Assembly: GCA_903813345.2 (NCBI GenBank)
Contig: CAIIXF020000012.1
Coordinates: 16,360,020 to 16,424,019 of the forward strand
DNA: 64,000 nt
Reading direction: 5' to 3'
DNA from: Owenia fusiformis
Lineage: Eukaryota; Annelida; Polychaeta; Sabellida; Oweniidae
Part shown: one piece after another, positions 22,501 through 37,500 of the stretch
Layout of the letters: every line of letters starts with the position of its first letter
How positions within the stretch are numbered: position 1 is the stretch's first letter
The notes under the pieces: generated by a model
Told to the model about the DNA's origin: nothing
Databases searched by the model: none
What the model saw: only the letters and a program-made list of their open reading frames with translations
Made by a program: the position numbers and the translations under genes

Positions 22501-25500
22501 TGATCTTCTTGGTGAATAGTGACAAAGCGTAATGGGCAACATTCACATTCAATATTGACTAGTGATCTTCTTTATACTTCAATGAGATGTGTCAGAAATG
22601 TGTCAGAAAAGAATATTGAGTTTATTAATTTACATCACAATGAGAAAGAACAAGGGGCAATATTACAAAACACATTAAGTAATTGTATGTATGTATATTT
22701 ATTTATTTAAGTGCCACGTATAGAATACCCAGCCTATTTTAGGCTTATCGGGCGCATTGTACAATATATTTGAAAACAATATTATAAGATTATTAAACGA
22801 AGCTTGCTCTTTTGATAAGAGCAGCATTCAGGAATTTTCCAGTATGGCGCACTAATGTAAAATCATGTAATAAAAGTTTCAAAAGTTCATCATCAATAAT
22901 AAGTTCTTGTTTTTGTAAAATACGTTTAACAGACAAAAATAAGTCATCTCGTAAGTTGTTATATGATGGGCATACTAGTAAAAAGTGGAACTCGTCCTCA
23001 ATAATGGATATACGAGGGTTGATCATAAAGTTCTCATAATATCTCTCTAATTTCTTTATTTTTCAATATATTCCAATGAAATTTTCACAGAATGTACAGC
23101 ATAGAATGTCTTATTAATTCAGCAAAAAATATTTAGTTTAACAGAAATATTAAATAAGAAACGGTTGCCATAGTAGCGGGAAATCAAGGCACCCGGGGCA
23201 AATAAAAATAATTGAGAGATTGAGCTTCATTAACCATGTTTACACACATAATAAACTCTCATGAATTTCCAAACACGTTAAAATGTTAACTTTAATATGT
23301 TGTAAAGTGCTTTAACAATTAAATAAATCAATCGTGTAAATTAGGTGATGTCATAGGGGATGATTTCATGCTTCATTAGATGTGATACCAGAGTCTGACA
23401 CTCAAAGCTGATGATCAGAAATGACTGAGTAAGAGAATGCAATAGATGTAGAGATCTTCAGAAAAATAAAATTCATACTGATAAAATGTTATGTTAAGTT
23501 TATAAGATCCTTTGGTCAGACTAAACATGATCTAAAACAAATATATTTTTAAGATATCAACAAAGATACCCCCTGTTTGTGGTCTGTACATGTTAAAAAT
23601 GAACTAAAGGGGCAAAATCAATTTTCCTCAGGATATTTGACAAAAGTCATGGGGTCTAACAGTCACTTCTAATGAAGCATAACAATCATCCATTATGCGA
23701 TCACACAATTCACATGACCATTATAACATATCACAACAGTCAAGAGCACATATTATTATATTATTTGACAATTTAATGTGTTTGATAGCTTATTTGACAA
23801 CTTATTATGTATTTAAACATGGTTAATGGGGGCTATTCTATCTAGTTTTTTTATTTGCCCCGGGTGCCTTGATTTCAAGTTACTATGGCAACCATTTCTT
23901 ATTTAATGTTTGTGTTATTCTAAATATTGTTTGCTGGATTAATATACCATTCCATGCTGCACATTCTGTGAAAATTTCATAGAAAAGTATTGAAAAATAA
24001 AGAAATTAGAGAGATATTATGAGAACTTTATGATCAACCCTCGTATTATCATTCTTACAATGTAAGCAGTCTCTGGTCAACTGGGGTGGATCTATATCTT
24101 CCATTCTCCAGCATTAATGGTAGTGTGCCTGATCTTGATTTTGCAAGCAATGATCTGAATGTCCTTGGTAAACAGTTCTTGACATAATCTTCTGTTCCAA
24201 ATGATGTTTTAAATGTCCTATAAGTCCTTAGTTTTGGCATATTGGCGATCTTAAGTTTCTTCGATGTATCGTTGTAGTTCCGCTGTTTTAACAGAATCGA
24301 GGATGAGTAATAAACTATCTCCAAAGTGTCTCGTTTCATATTCACGTAGCAAATTAGCAGATATAAATATTTTACTTACATCCTTGCACCAACATTTGTG
24401 TCCTAAGATAGCATTTTCATAATCAAAGTCGAAAATTCTTCTAGTCAGCCTATCTCTAGGCATTTTGCTTAGTCTAATAAAGAGTCTCACCATCTAGATC
24501 TCCAATCGGTGTCTGATGTTAGGCGGTATCCATCCCATATCACCGTAAATTGCTGGAAGGGGAGCGTATTTACCAAGGCCAAGAAATGTTCGCATTGCTC
24601 GATTTTGTACTAGCTGTGGTTTGCTAAATTCCTTATATCCCCAAACTCCTGATCCATAGTCCATGATTGGGGCAATTGCACTGTCGTTGGTTAATTAACA
24701 AGTCAAAAATGCATATCAATTAATTATATATTGATCTGCTTTCTTGAGATCAATTGCTCACATACAGTTTGCATTAAAGTGGCAGTAAAATACTGAATTT
24801 ATTCACATCACAGTGAGGAAGCACAAAAGGGGACATTTGAAAACACATAAAATATAACAATTTCTAAAAGGTTACTCTGGACTTAAAACAAGTGTTGTAC
24901 TTCAATCTTTAAAAGTGTAGATGAGCACATTCATGTGTTTGTTCATCACAAGAGACTCTATGAGCCATCATTATTTTCTTTAGATGACAACATTTCAGGC
25001 ATATCTTTTGAATTTAAAATGTCAAACTTTGTGCATTCCTTTTGCTTTTATACCGTGTGCACATGAACCTACAGCCTTACTCCCAACTGGGCATGAACAA
25101 CATCCAGTGATTGTATCAGTACTATTACATACATCTCTGGATCTGAGTTGTGCTCCACCCATATAATGTATAGTGAGATTTCGAGAACACAAACCTTGTA
25201 CTGGATATTTACACAAATGAGGCCATATGTTTCTTTCTTAACAATGATGGTATATATCCCATATACTTGAAGGTGGTTGTCTGTGTATCGTTTAGATTGG
25301 TTGGCTTGATATACACCAAAGTGAGTTGACATACATCATCTTCAGTAAAATGCCCTCAAGAGAGTCCACTGCGATTTAGATGTGACCCTCTGTCTCCATA
25401 TAGGGGGCACTGAGTGATTGCAGTTCACTCATACAGCTCCCTTTGCTTTGGGCAATTTATTAGCAAATGTTATTTTCCTATCTCCTGATTGTGCCAAATA

Positions 25501-28500
25501 TTTTTTTCTGCACAATAAAGTTGAGCTGGATTTTTTTTAAATATGATCATCTCAATTTTGCATGTACATTTATATGAATGTATAGAAAGGAATTATATGT
25601 TATGTTGTTTAGAGCCATGGTGAAATACACGATTCTCTAGAAGTCATGCTTCAGTGCAAGCACACATATTAGTTCATGAAATGATCATATGAAGTAAGAA
25701 AATATACAAAAAAATAAATCAATTGTCACAATCATTATTTGGATTTTTAAAATGGCTGACATCATTTTACTAGAAATTGCATAAAAGTTCCATTTTTGCA
25801 CAACGCCTGGTCCTTACCTAGATTTTTACATATCTCAAGAAGTACCTTAGAAGTACACTATTCCCTTACTACGTTTAACTTTACTAGGTAAGAACCAGGC
25901 ATTATATGAACAAAGCAAAAAATAAGTAGGTCAACACAATTGCAAACATAACTAATCCCCACTCAATGACTATTGAAATATGACTATTTATTTGTATGGA
26001 ATATTAATCCAGTGAGTGTATAGAGTTATACAAATAAGCAATTGGACATCTGCCAAGTTTGGTTTATACATTCTGGAGACATTTTCTGAAACTGATAAAA
26101 ATGCCTATTCTCACAGGAAGTGATACATACATGTATCTCCAAAATCGACCAAAATATACATACATCGGGAATATTGAATGCTTTTTATTAGTATTTCTTA
26201 AAATATACATATTTATCTACAATTTGATCCTAGATATCAAGGATATTAACGACAATGCATTTTTCAAAAAATGTTAAGTGACCCAAGGGATGTCTATAGC
26301 CATTCGTTCTTTGCCCCATGTGCCAGGCTGCGTTTTTTATGGATTCACTCATATGTGAGGGGGCCTTAAACACGTTTTGTATCTATCAGAATAGTTCAGG
26401 CGGAAATTAATTGAACGATTCCGTACATGGATTTTAATAATGTGTTTTTAACATCTGTCAGACATCGTTTGTAAAATCCATCCAATCATTTGGCTCCTCA
26501 ATTACATACATCATCTGACCCGGATATCGTGTTATTTCGTTTGGTACACATTCTAAGCCCGGGGTAATAACCATTATTATTCTACATTTTTTAAGGTACA
26601 GCAATAAATACCTTAAATACATTTATATTATGTTTTTGTAAACATTGTTATTAAAAAAGATTTTAATAAGATAACTGTAACTGTGAAGGATTATCATTGC
26701 AGTTAAGACTTATGTATCTCTAGGAGCATTACTTGTGGTCGGTAGTACATTATCCTTACTCCTGCATTCTAAATGAAATTTTCAACTATCGAGCCACAGA
26801 TATTGAGACAATCTTATCCGGGAAAATGCAGATGTTTTTGGACAGAATCTCCGAAAATTACGTATAGTATGATAGTATTATTGCCCTTTTAACTCATTTT
26901 TCAAACCAATCGAAATACATAGATGAATTATTTTGATCAGGGCTAAGCCCCTGACATACCTCTGAGAATGAAGGAACTGGTTGTTCTTTTATGCCAAATA
27001 CAGGTTCACCGTTTGTGGCGTCTAACACAAATATGAATCCCATTTTAGTACCCTGAAATTTTACCAACATGCATATACTTAAGAAATTCAATCCACGATT
27101 TCCAGAATTAAGGACGGGAATTTTAATAAGACTTTCAACGAGAACAGACCCCCGAATTCAAAAGCTAGCATACATGGGTGCATTCAATCACTCACTCACA
27201 ATTCATTTCGTCTTGTGCTTAACTTTTTTCAAAATTGAAAAAATGTCACTAAAATATCATTGCACTAAAGCAATTTCACCAAGAAGAACAAAATGCAACC
27301 TTCGCAAGGTCAACGTTTTGACCTGCATTAGCACCTTCTTGGCTAATCATATGATAATTTTGTTCACTGAAATGCTAGCTTGAAATCACTATAAATTGAT
27401 GATCGGGTTGGTAACTTCACCTGAATCTTAAAAACAGTCATCAAATTCCCGATATAAATTCATATCAATGAACAAAAGAAATTAACATATAATGAAGTAT
27501 GTACAGTAATTAGAGGTTATGTCACTATCGTGGCATATATGCCCGAGGTCACAGTGATATATGGCCCGACCTTGGGAGGGACATTGATCTCTGAGAACCG
27601 AGGGCATATGTGCCACGATAGTGACATAAACGATTTATAACATACCTATGATGATGAAGACTGGTCAGAGAGTACCGTTTTCTTATAGAATTGACAAACA
27701 AATGGTTTGAAAATGATTGAAATGAGTTTAGAAAAATTGCTCGCGCAGTTTTATCTTCGATTGATTGGTTATGACGTCAGCGCCTTGACCAATTAGAAAG
27801 TTAGCGGGCGCGGGCTTTTCAAAAGTTATATTGGCCCGCTGTCTTGTGTACACTTTGCACTATACATCATCACAGGTATGTTATAATGTATGTTATTAAA
27901 TATCGAGGTTGGTGAAGCGATAATGTTGGAATATAATGGGATGATCTATAATGTAATTGGTGGTAGTTAGCCATGTATGCAAACCCAATTCTAAGAGGTT
28001 TTCCGAAATAAGCTTTAAGGATTAAGGACGGCTTAAAAACTTAAGATTAAGTTTAGAAACGAATTTCGATTTGTAAACATATAAATTGATCTTGAATGAT
28101 ATTATTTTTATACGTTTAGCTACAAAAGATATTTAAACTGATTTGAATTAATAACTATTGTTTTAACGATTAAGGAACAAAATTCAAATCAACAGGCTTT
28201 GGTGTGCTAAAAATAAGGACTTACGGTCCAAACTTATGGAGGGACTTTACTTCGTTACCTGGATAATAACTTTCCGTCTCTTGCCATCGCGTGTTATTTC
28301 ACCAACTATTGGTTGGTTGTTTATGTCCTGAAACAAGTTTCATTATAATGCACGTGATGTGAAAATATTAATAAATTTGATTCATATTTTCTCCATAAAT
28401 CCCATTTTGATAGTTTGATTGGTTAGAGATGTGTTCATTTTGATAAACAAGGTCCTGCAAAGCATGGTAATTTCTTTTAACTTAGACGTCTACCTAGTTT

Positions 28501-31500
28501 ACATGCTATGTTAGATGACAAGTAGTAACTATACGATAAAGAAAAAGGAGGATAATATATACGCGACCAAAACAATGGCAGCTCACTTTTCTGCAGTGGG
28601 TTGTTTTTTACCCCAGTCTCATTGATTTAAATAAATTAAAACTAAGACTAAGATACCCCTAAAATGGTATTTAGAATAATTTGCATGGTCAAACTTAAAT
28701 ACACTGAATGACCTTAGTTTTAATCCAAATGACCTAATTTCATTTAGGATATGTTCATAATTGATAAAAGTAACTATTTCCATGTTATTTTCAATGATCA
28801 CCGTATTCATTGATTGAATTAAAACTAATATAATTACTTTCTCTTCATAATTCCTAGCTTATTGATATTTTGATATATCGATTGATTGAATGGTCAACAA
28901 ACTTAAAATAGTCATGAGTTTAGACTAAGATATCCCTAAAATGATATTTAGAATAATTTGCATGGTCAAACTTAAATGCACTGAATGACCCTAAGTTTTA
29001 ATCTCAATTCTAATTTTGTTTTGGATATGTTCATAATTGATAAAAGCAACTATTTCCATGTTATTTTACAATGAAACCTTCGGGGGCATATTTAGGTACA
29101 TGGGGTAACGGATCCTTTGGATATTTTTGTTTTTTCTTTGATTTTTAAAGCAATTTACACGTAAGCCCACCGAAACAGTGACAGTTGACAGTCCTTTAGG
29201 CCATAGAAAAACAAACTACTGTAACCTGATAGATTGTGCGATGACATTCGAGCTTAGTTTTTTTCGTTTCAGTGTAGACATTTAATTGGTTACTTACATA
29301 GTCAAAAACATCATGTACAGTTGGTGCAATTTCCATTCAATCAGAAAAGTCATGCATTTAACTTACGTAGTCAAACACATCATGGTGCACAAATTGCCTG
29401 AACCAGACGATTTCCCCATTGCTGACATTCAAAGCAACAAGTGAATTGCAGTAGTGGTTGTCACCGATTCTATGTGTTCCCATGTGATCAATATTAGCGG
29501 AACTTGTTGGAAGGTAAACCAGGCCTAAAACCCAAAATAAATAAAAACACGAGTAGACACGCACAATGGCCGAAAAGATAATTTTAAAAGTTTAAGAATC
29601 CATTTTCTGACTATTGAAAACGGTTTCTACCAATACTCACCAACACGAATCTACTTGTTGAGACTTGATCAATTTGAGATTTCTAATTTTCACATATTTT
29701 GTTATGCATCAGTATATCTTTCGATCTAGATTTTTTCAAAAAAATGTAGAAAAGTCGGTCGACATTGAAGTTAACCCATAAAGGTATATACCTTGTACGC
29801 CCATTTCTCTTTTTTGCTTACTATAATTAGCAAAGTATGGGATAATATGGTCAATATTGATTATTTTGAGTTTGTAATCTTTAGTAGAAAGTAATCTGCC
29901 GACTTTTGAGGTTATAAAAACATGCTAACATTTACCCCCTCCTATCGACTTATAGCCAATCTTTCTGGCAAGAGCTTATCATTAGATTTTGTTTTATTTT
30001 CTATATATCTTTTTATTTGTGATTAGAGCAGAACATTTTACAAAAGTTTTACAGAGCCACAGGGTGTTCAAAAAACGCAACTCAAAGAAATCGCTATATC
30101 TTGAAAAATACTAATCCAATTATGTTCATATTTTCAGGATAGAAAGAAGAGACTGTGTATGTATAGCCCATTTTGTTAATTAGTTGTAAAACATGAAATC
30201 TTTGACACTTGCTCAAAAGACAGTTGTACTAGCAAAATACGAAAAACGTGAATGGAAAATTACTATATCTTGGAAAATACTAAATTTAATTATGTTCATT
30301 TTTTCAGGAAAAGAAAGAAGAGACTGTGCATGTATAGCTTCTGTCGTCAGTAAGTTGTAAATTAAAACATGATGCCTTGGACACCTGCTCAAGTGACAGT
30401 TGTACTAGGAAAATATGAAAACGCAGTCAGAGGTGACTGCCACAGCAATAAAACCAAATAACTTTCTAACCATGGTGTTTTGGCACTTCAAATTTAGCAC
30501 AAATTATCCTCATTCAATGCGTGGTAAATTTGTGGAGTTTCAATAAAATCACTCCAAGGACTTTACAGTCATGGTCAAAATGGCTTCATTAGGACAAGGT
30601 TATACTTGTAAAAAACTTAAGAAACCCTTTCTGGTCTTTGCTGGAAAGTACAAGTCATTAATTTTGAAATTCAAAATTTTACCACTTGAGATGCTGAAGG
30701 ATGTAGGATTGGTATAACAAATTGGCAATGAACTCACAATTTTTTCACTTGGCACCTTTTGAGGTGGATCCCGGCTATGGCATTAATGGTTGAGAAATAG
30801 GAATTGAAACCAGCCATAGTTTTCTCCTGATGATTATTGTGAATTGTTGTGTTTTATGGATTATGATGATGGCTTAGCGAACGGATGTTGACCCTTTGAA
30901 TTGCCTATGGACTTCGAGACTGGATTTTATCTATCCCACATCATTTGAGATTGATTACTCTATATTTTATGAGTACTAGTATCTACAACTATTTTTGATG
31001 TTATGAGTATTGGCTATCAATTTTTCAATTTTTCTTCAACATGACTTCAGTATGAATGAAATGTCCCTTGGTGTTCGGGTCCTGGATTGTGATATTGGTT
31101 CTCGATTGGAGGGGAGAGGGGGATGTTAGACATTGTTTCTTTTCACGTTAGATCATGGTTTTGGGATATATCGGATGTCCCAAAAAATGAGACACTTTTT
31201 GCCAAGTATTTTCTCGGCAACTAATAAACCAAATACACGGAGAATTTGTACAAATTAGCCTGATAGTATCATTAGCAAGTTGTACAAATATAAAAAAGAT
31301 CAAGTAAATATTGTGCGAGTAAGAAGAGATTCAAAATAGCATGTCAAAAATCACCATACCGGAGCTCTGCGATGAGACCTCTGTTATAGTGTTTGTACCA
31401 GCTATCAGGTGATAGCATTAATTTGTAAATAAGTCAAAATAGCTTGTCTGTGTGTCATTTCTACTTAATTCATTTCATTCTTCCCAAATATCCAAAATGC

Positions 31501-34500
31501 ATTCATTCTTAAAATTCATTGGAGGTGATATTGTTAGAATAAATACAGAATGGTATTTTGCATGAAAAGGATTAATAAGTGAGATTTACATCAATATTGG
31601 TTATTTTTACATACTGTTTTTAATTCAACAATTCACACATAATATCAAGCCAATCTAAAGTGCCTCAAGTAAAGTTTTCAAATAATTTGGCTCATCTATT
31701 GCTGAGAAATCACTTGTCAAATTCCTTCCCATTTTTTGGTACAAACGCGATGAAAATTCTCATTGTATTGCTCCGGTATGGGACATTTTGACATGCTATC
31801 TTGAATTTCTTAGTACTCATATAACATTTATCTGATCTTTGTCACATTTCTGTACCTTGCTAATGATACTCCTGGGCTACTTTGTGTAAGTTTTCAAAAA
31901 ATTTGGTTCATCAGTTGCCGAGAAAATACGTGGCAAAAAGTGTCTCATTTTTTTGGGACACCCGATATAGGGTCTATTTTTCTTATGACAGACTTACACC
32001 TACAGTTTGCTTTTCTTGTTGGGTTTCCTGAAAGTTTTAGTCACCCTTCCCTTATGGCATTTGTGCTTATATAGTCTCCCTGAACCAGGGCGTTTGACTG
32101 TGATTTAAAAGCATTTCAACCATAACTGTAAAGTCCCTGAAGTGATTTTGATTTCACTCTACAGATTTACCATACAGTGAATGAAGATGATTTTTGCCAA
32201 ATTTGAAGAGCCAAAACACTATGGTTAGGAAGTTATTTAATTTTTTGCGGTTGCAGTCACCCCTGACAGCGTTTTTCGTATTTTCCTAGTCAACTATCTT
32301 TTGAGCAGGTGTCCAGGGCATCATGTTTTACAACTAACCATTTACAGGAGCTGTACATACACAGTCTCTTCTTTATTTCCTGAAAATATGAATATAATTG
32401 AACCAGTATTTTTCAAGATATAGCGATTTCTTCGGGTTGCGTTTTTAACACCCTGTACTTGCATTGAATGGGCCTATGTGCAGAGTGTGGCATGGCCCCA
32501 AGGAACGCTACCCTCTAGCTTTCTTGGGTCACCCTGTCTATATCGACTCGGTAAACTGCAGTATATGTATGTATCTTACCGAGTTCGTTATCGCCACTTA
32601 AGGGAGCCCATGCGTTACCAGCGCCCACATTTTCTGTGCCATTGCTGTACGTTTTCATAGCTGGGTCGTTTGGGTCCGTGGGTACAATCACGAACTTCCA
32701 CATGAACTCTCCAGTCCGCGCATGAAAGGCTGGGACAACCCCCTTAGGAGTATCCAAGTCGCAGCTGTCATCGATGGCTTCAATACAAACACATACAAAT
32801 GCATCTTTCAATGTAAAGCAACGTTCACACCAACGGCGCTTTGATGGCGCTTTAATGCGACGTGCAAAGCGCCGTTGATGGGCGTGATTTTAATAAATTA
32901 TGTTCATAAATACAAAGCCAATACCAAAAAATTATAGGAGCTACTCACTTCTTCTGTCTTTTAAGTACATTTTCATGAATATTTACCTTGTCCAAGGATC
33001 AAAACATCTCTCACAACTGCTGGTGGATTCAGATACCACATGCATTTCACAGTCGGACTTGCTACCTTTAGATCGACAATCCCCTACAATATGTAATACG
33101 ATCGCGACTGCAATACATAATGATAAATATATCTTGTGTATTACTTAATAAATTTTCGTTTATTTTCTTTGGATATGATATGATAATGATATGATAATAA
33201 GACTCTGCTGAACTACATGATAGACTCCCATCAATGCGTTTGGCAAACAGAAGTTTCCACTTGATAGCATATCAAAGCTTGACAATGTATGAATCTTAAG
33301 TTTGCTTATGGAGGGCGTTGTTAAAGTTAAAACCAATTTGTAAAAGAACTAGGCTGCGTTTTTTAACTGCCCGCGGAGCTAGTGAATTGCATAATATTTA
33401 AGTTTTCCTCCTCGGTATCACGAAAAAGAACAATAATCCCCCTATGTGCAAATTACCTGGTCACACGTTTCCAACAAAAACAGCAGATCCAAGCGGACTT
33501 ACACCGCTAATTACGATGTGTCAATCTTGTCGGCTAACCGCGTATGTAAACCACGCCGGCTTGTTGCTAATGCACCACAGGAGTTTGATTGCAATTAACC
33601 ATGATGTCTTTCAAAAAAAATTACACAAGTGTAAATGCGCTTGAATGAGAAACACATGAGCATGTAATGAGCACTGTAGGGCTTATTGTTGTTTTTAGTG
33701 ATGCCTGGGAGAAAACTCATTAAAATATTGCGTAATTCACTAGCACCGCAGGCATACAAAAATACAGCCTAATGAAATGTAAATTAAACAATAAATAGAC
33801 TCGGCTAACATAACCCAAACGCAGTGCGTATGTGCATGTATGAAGATGTTTATACCATTCATACAATTGCATAATCAACAATGGCACTGCAACTGAAATT
33901 TTACCTTATCACCAAATTCCGTGCAATTCTGCCCAGTTGCAGCATCAACTGCTAGCAGTCTGTGATCTATCGTAGGGAGATAGATCGAACGTTTACACAG
34001 TGTACCACGTGACTTGGTTGGGTCAACCCATGATGCCACACCCCGACATGTGTTTGCATAGCCAACTCTGGAGACAAAAATTTGTTATTGCCGAACCTGA
34101 TAATTTATTAAGGTATCACATAGCCCGAGTAATATGAATAATCCAAAAGTTTGCAATCGGAAGTTGACATTTAAACTATTTTTAATTCAGAAGGATCGAC
34201 AACTTCATCCAGAATGCGAAAAGTCGTTTTTCTGGTGTTTGCAGCTTATCATATTTGAATCGTAACAAAGACAACGATCGATTCTATGATTTTTGGCAAA
34301 CATATACAATAAGCTCCGATTTTATTCTGCCTATTGCAAAAGACCTCAATCGCTCTGCAATTTCGATTCGGTCTTTTAACAATGATCAGAAAAAATCATC
34401 GGTCATTTATCGCGCCATAAATTATGACATCTCGGTCTTTATCCAATTGTTGAATAGTTTCAAACTACCAACGCAGTACCGCGTATATAACCCATGATTG

Positions 34501-37500
34501 TATATAGAAATTCTGAGTAAAGCTAAGTTCACACCAACGGCGCTTTGATGGCGCTTAAAAGCGCCGTGCAAAGCGACTTTGCACGCCACTTTAAAGCGCC
34601 GTTGGTGTGAACTTAGCTTTAAGGTTTAGTTGATAATAATTCACCGCAAGTGGGAACAATGGAACTAATAACGTTCTCGAATTTTCTCAATAACGTCAAT
34701 TAGCCATCTTAAGCCATTTAGCCATCTTAAGCTAAGTTCACACCGACGGCGCTTTGATGGCGCTTTAAAACGGCGTGCAAAGCGGCTTTACACGGCGCTT
34801 TAAAGCGCTATCAAAACGCCGTTGGTGTGAACTTAGCTTTACGGTGGACTAAGACCGCCACAAAGGTTTGAAAAGATTTGAGAAGCGATATGTTCTAATT
34901 CTTCTGCCATCTTGAATCAAGAAAGTAAACCTTAACATGCATTTCACACACCTATGGACTGTTACCCCATCATTGTTTCTCCAGACCTCGACACCAGTTG
35001 TTGGGTTTACTGCAACAATAGCTCACCATGGGGTGCAAAGTATCAATAGATCATTTCCTAGGATACAAAAATTAAACTGTGGGTCTCAATTTTCTTCAAC
35101 CTTTGCAGTCTCTCCACTTATGATCATGAATTATGATAAACATCATATGATGAATGTGCTCTACTTTCATTCAATTTAAGTTTTGTATTAATATCTCTCA
35201 TGTTTTATTTTTTAAGAATTTAAGAATGCAATGGAAAATTAAACTAGGCCCCCCTCTGGCGTGCCTCAATGATGAGAGAACATGTACTACTTACATCTTG
35301 GTGATAAAATACAAACTAGGAAATCAGAGACATTAATTATCTGTTATGAAAAATACTAAAATAATACCATGCTTCGAGCCGTCATCCACCATGATAGGAG
35401 CCTGTTGATCCTTTAGAAATAACCTGTCAGCTGCATACCCCCAGGGACTAGGGCCATATCGGAATGTCCAAGCTATCGTCAGATTGCCGACGTTGCCCGC
35501 ATTTATCTCGTCCAATTGTGAGTACCGCGTACCACCCAAGAGGTTACCATAGTGCTCCCAATATTCTAGAAAAATTTCGCACCACTATTTGAGCCAGGCC
35601 AGAGGAAAAGGGGTCTTATCACATATTTTTCAATATTTTGATTTTTTGTTTATCTTAAAAAGCACAAAGATACTTTTCAAATGAGCCATGATGTCTTAAC
35701 AATTTTTTCTTGCAGATATAGACCAAAAGACTGATTTGAATTTAGCACATTTTCCTCTTAATCTTGAGCACATTTTTGGCTCTGTAGCACAATTCTAATT
35801 TTTGTGATAAGACCGGTTTTCCAATGGCCAGGCTCATTTAAAGTGCACCTAATGAAGGCATTGCTAGAAGCTACTCAGATTAGGGCTGCGTTTTTGAACT
35901 TCCCGCGGTGCAATTCAGTGTATTGCATAAAATATATAATAAGTATTCCCCCTATGTATCACGAAAAAGAACCATATAATGAGCCCAAGCGTTGCAAATT
36001 ATATGCTTGCACGTTTTCAACAAGAACAGTTCATCCAAGCGCACTTAAACCGCTAATTACGTTGTACCAATCTTGTCCGCTGCTTGTGTGTGTCAACCGC
36101 GTCGGCTTGTTGCAAGTGCACCACAGGAGCTCGATTGCAATAAACCGTGGTGTCTTTCAAAATAATTATGTGAGTGCTACCGCGCCTGAATGAGCTGTTT
36201 TGTTGAAAACACACGTAGCGAGCATGTAATGAGGACTGCAGGGCTTATTGTTCTTTTTAGTGATACCTAAGGAGAAACCTTATTAAAACATTACGCAATG
36301 TACTAGCACTGTGGGCATACAAAAATACAGTCCAATTCTTGCAAATAGAAACCAGTCAGTATATTTCAAGAAGTATTGATTTGAGTAATGATATAGAATA
36401 TATGTAACTCAATACACTGTGTTTATAAGAAAAAGTTAATTAATGAAATTAGAAAAATGGTGTCACTCAATGGATATACTACTGATTATACATACCATTC
36501 AAAAGAATGCAATCACTCATTTTGAAGAATCCTTTTTGTTGTGAAATTAATTTGCCAGTGTTGTCAACTAAGATATGAATGAATTTTCGGGGTATTCCTC
36601 TAGAAGAGTTGATCTTTATCTAAATAAATAAATCCTAGGTTTAATGATTCAGTACTAATACATTATGTTATATTATCAGATTAGTCTCGGAATTTTGATC
36701 CCAGATATACATGGACAATATTAAGGGTATTTTTGCTATTATCAGTTATACATTGACACCAATGAAGTATAGTTTCCATCAACTGTTTTAGTAACAAATG
36801 TTTACAAATTGTGAGAAATTCTAGGATTAATTTCTAAACTACAGGGTGACCCAAAAAACGGAACCCTCTAAAAGTGTAATAATTTCTTAAATATCTGTCC
36901 TATCAACCCAATTTTTTATGTACAATATAAACTAGAATCTATGGATGATAACATGGTATCAAGTTTGTTACGCAAAATTGATTATTTGTGATATCATGGA
37001 TGATCTTAGAATGTCTCCAATTTCGGAAAATCAACATTGAGACTAAATAAAAATGAAGAATAGGCAATGGTAAAGCACCTGGTAAAAGATCAGATGACTT
37101 AAATTCCTGGCCTCTGAGCAAGAACACCTTAAACGCTGTACGATATTCCATCCAATGAATTCATTGAGAAATCATTGAGAGAATGATCAGTAGAATGATC
37201 AGTCAAGACCATTGCATTACATGTGATTTTAAAGTCAAATGTTAAATAATGGGCTGAAAGAGGAAGAAAAGAGAATTGTTAAACACCTGATTGGAAAAAA
37301 TGATCAGCTTACACCTATCGAGGGAGGTTTCTAAGAATGAGGATATGGGAAATTATTTCATTTTTGGAGGGTTCTGTTTTTTGGGTCACCCTGTATATGG
37401 CATATAAATCCCTTTGGTTTCATTCAGGTATATTGCAAGTGTATTATTAAGTACCTTAATACCGAAAATGTCTCCTCTTTTGACAAAATATTTGCATTTC

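Larger units (their letters stand above)
21457..26369. mobile_element. 4.9-kb TTAA-bordered TIR element in gene B intron 12
   Basis: The left end TTAAGGCCCCCTCACATATG and the right end CATATGTGAGGGGGCCTTAA are exact inverted copies over 20 bp. Both ends begin with TTAA, which could be a piggyBac-like target duplication or part of the TIR. The interior holds a LINE remnant, a MITE and a SWIM-like fragment. It accounts for most of the intron. Confidence 0.8.

Noticed and set aside
35023-35025. TGA in gene B read as selenocysteine
   Set aside because: PQQ dehydrogenases have no Cys/Sec at this place, the family residue appears to be Gly, and no SECIS-like element was seen near 19.2 kb.
35804-36193. 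129-codon plus-strand open frame, repeated in part at 38434-38673
   Set aside because: It crosses a MITE and its flank; the related MITE at 33350 does not preserve the frame, and no protein family pattern is seen.
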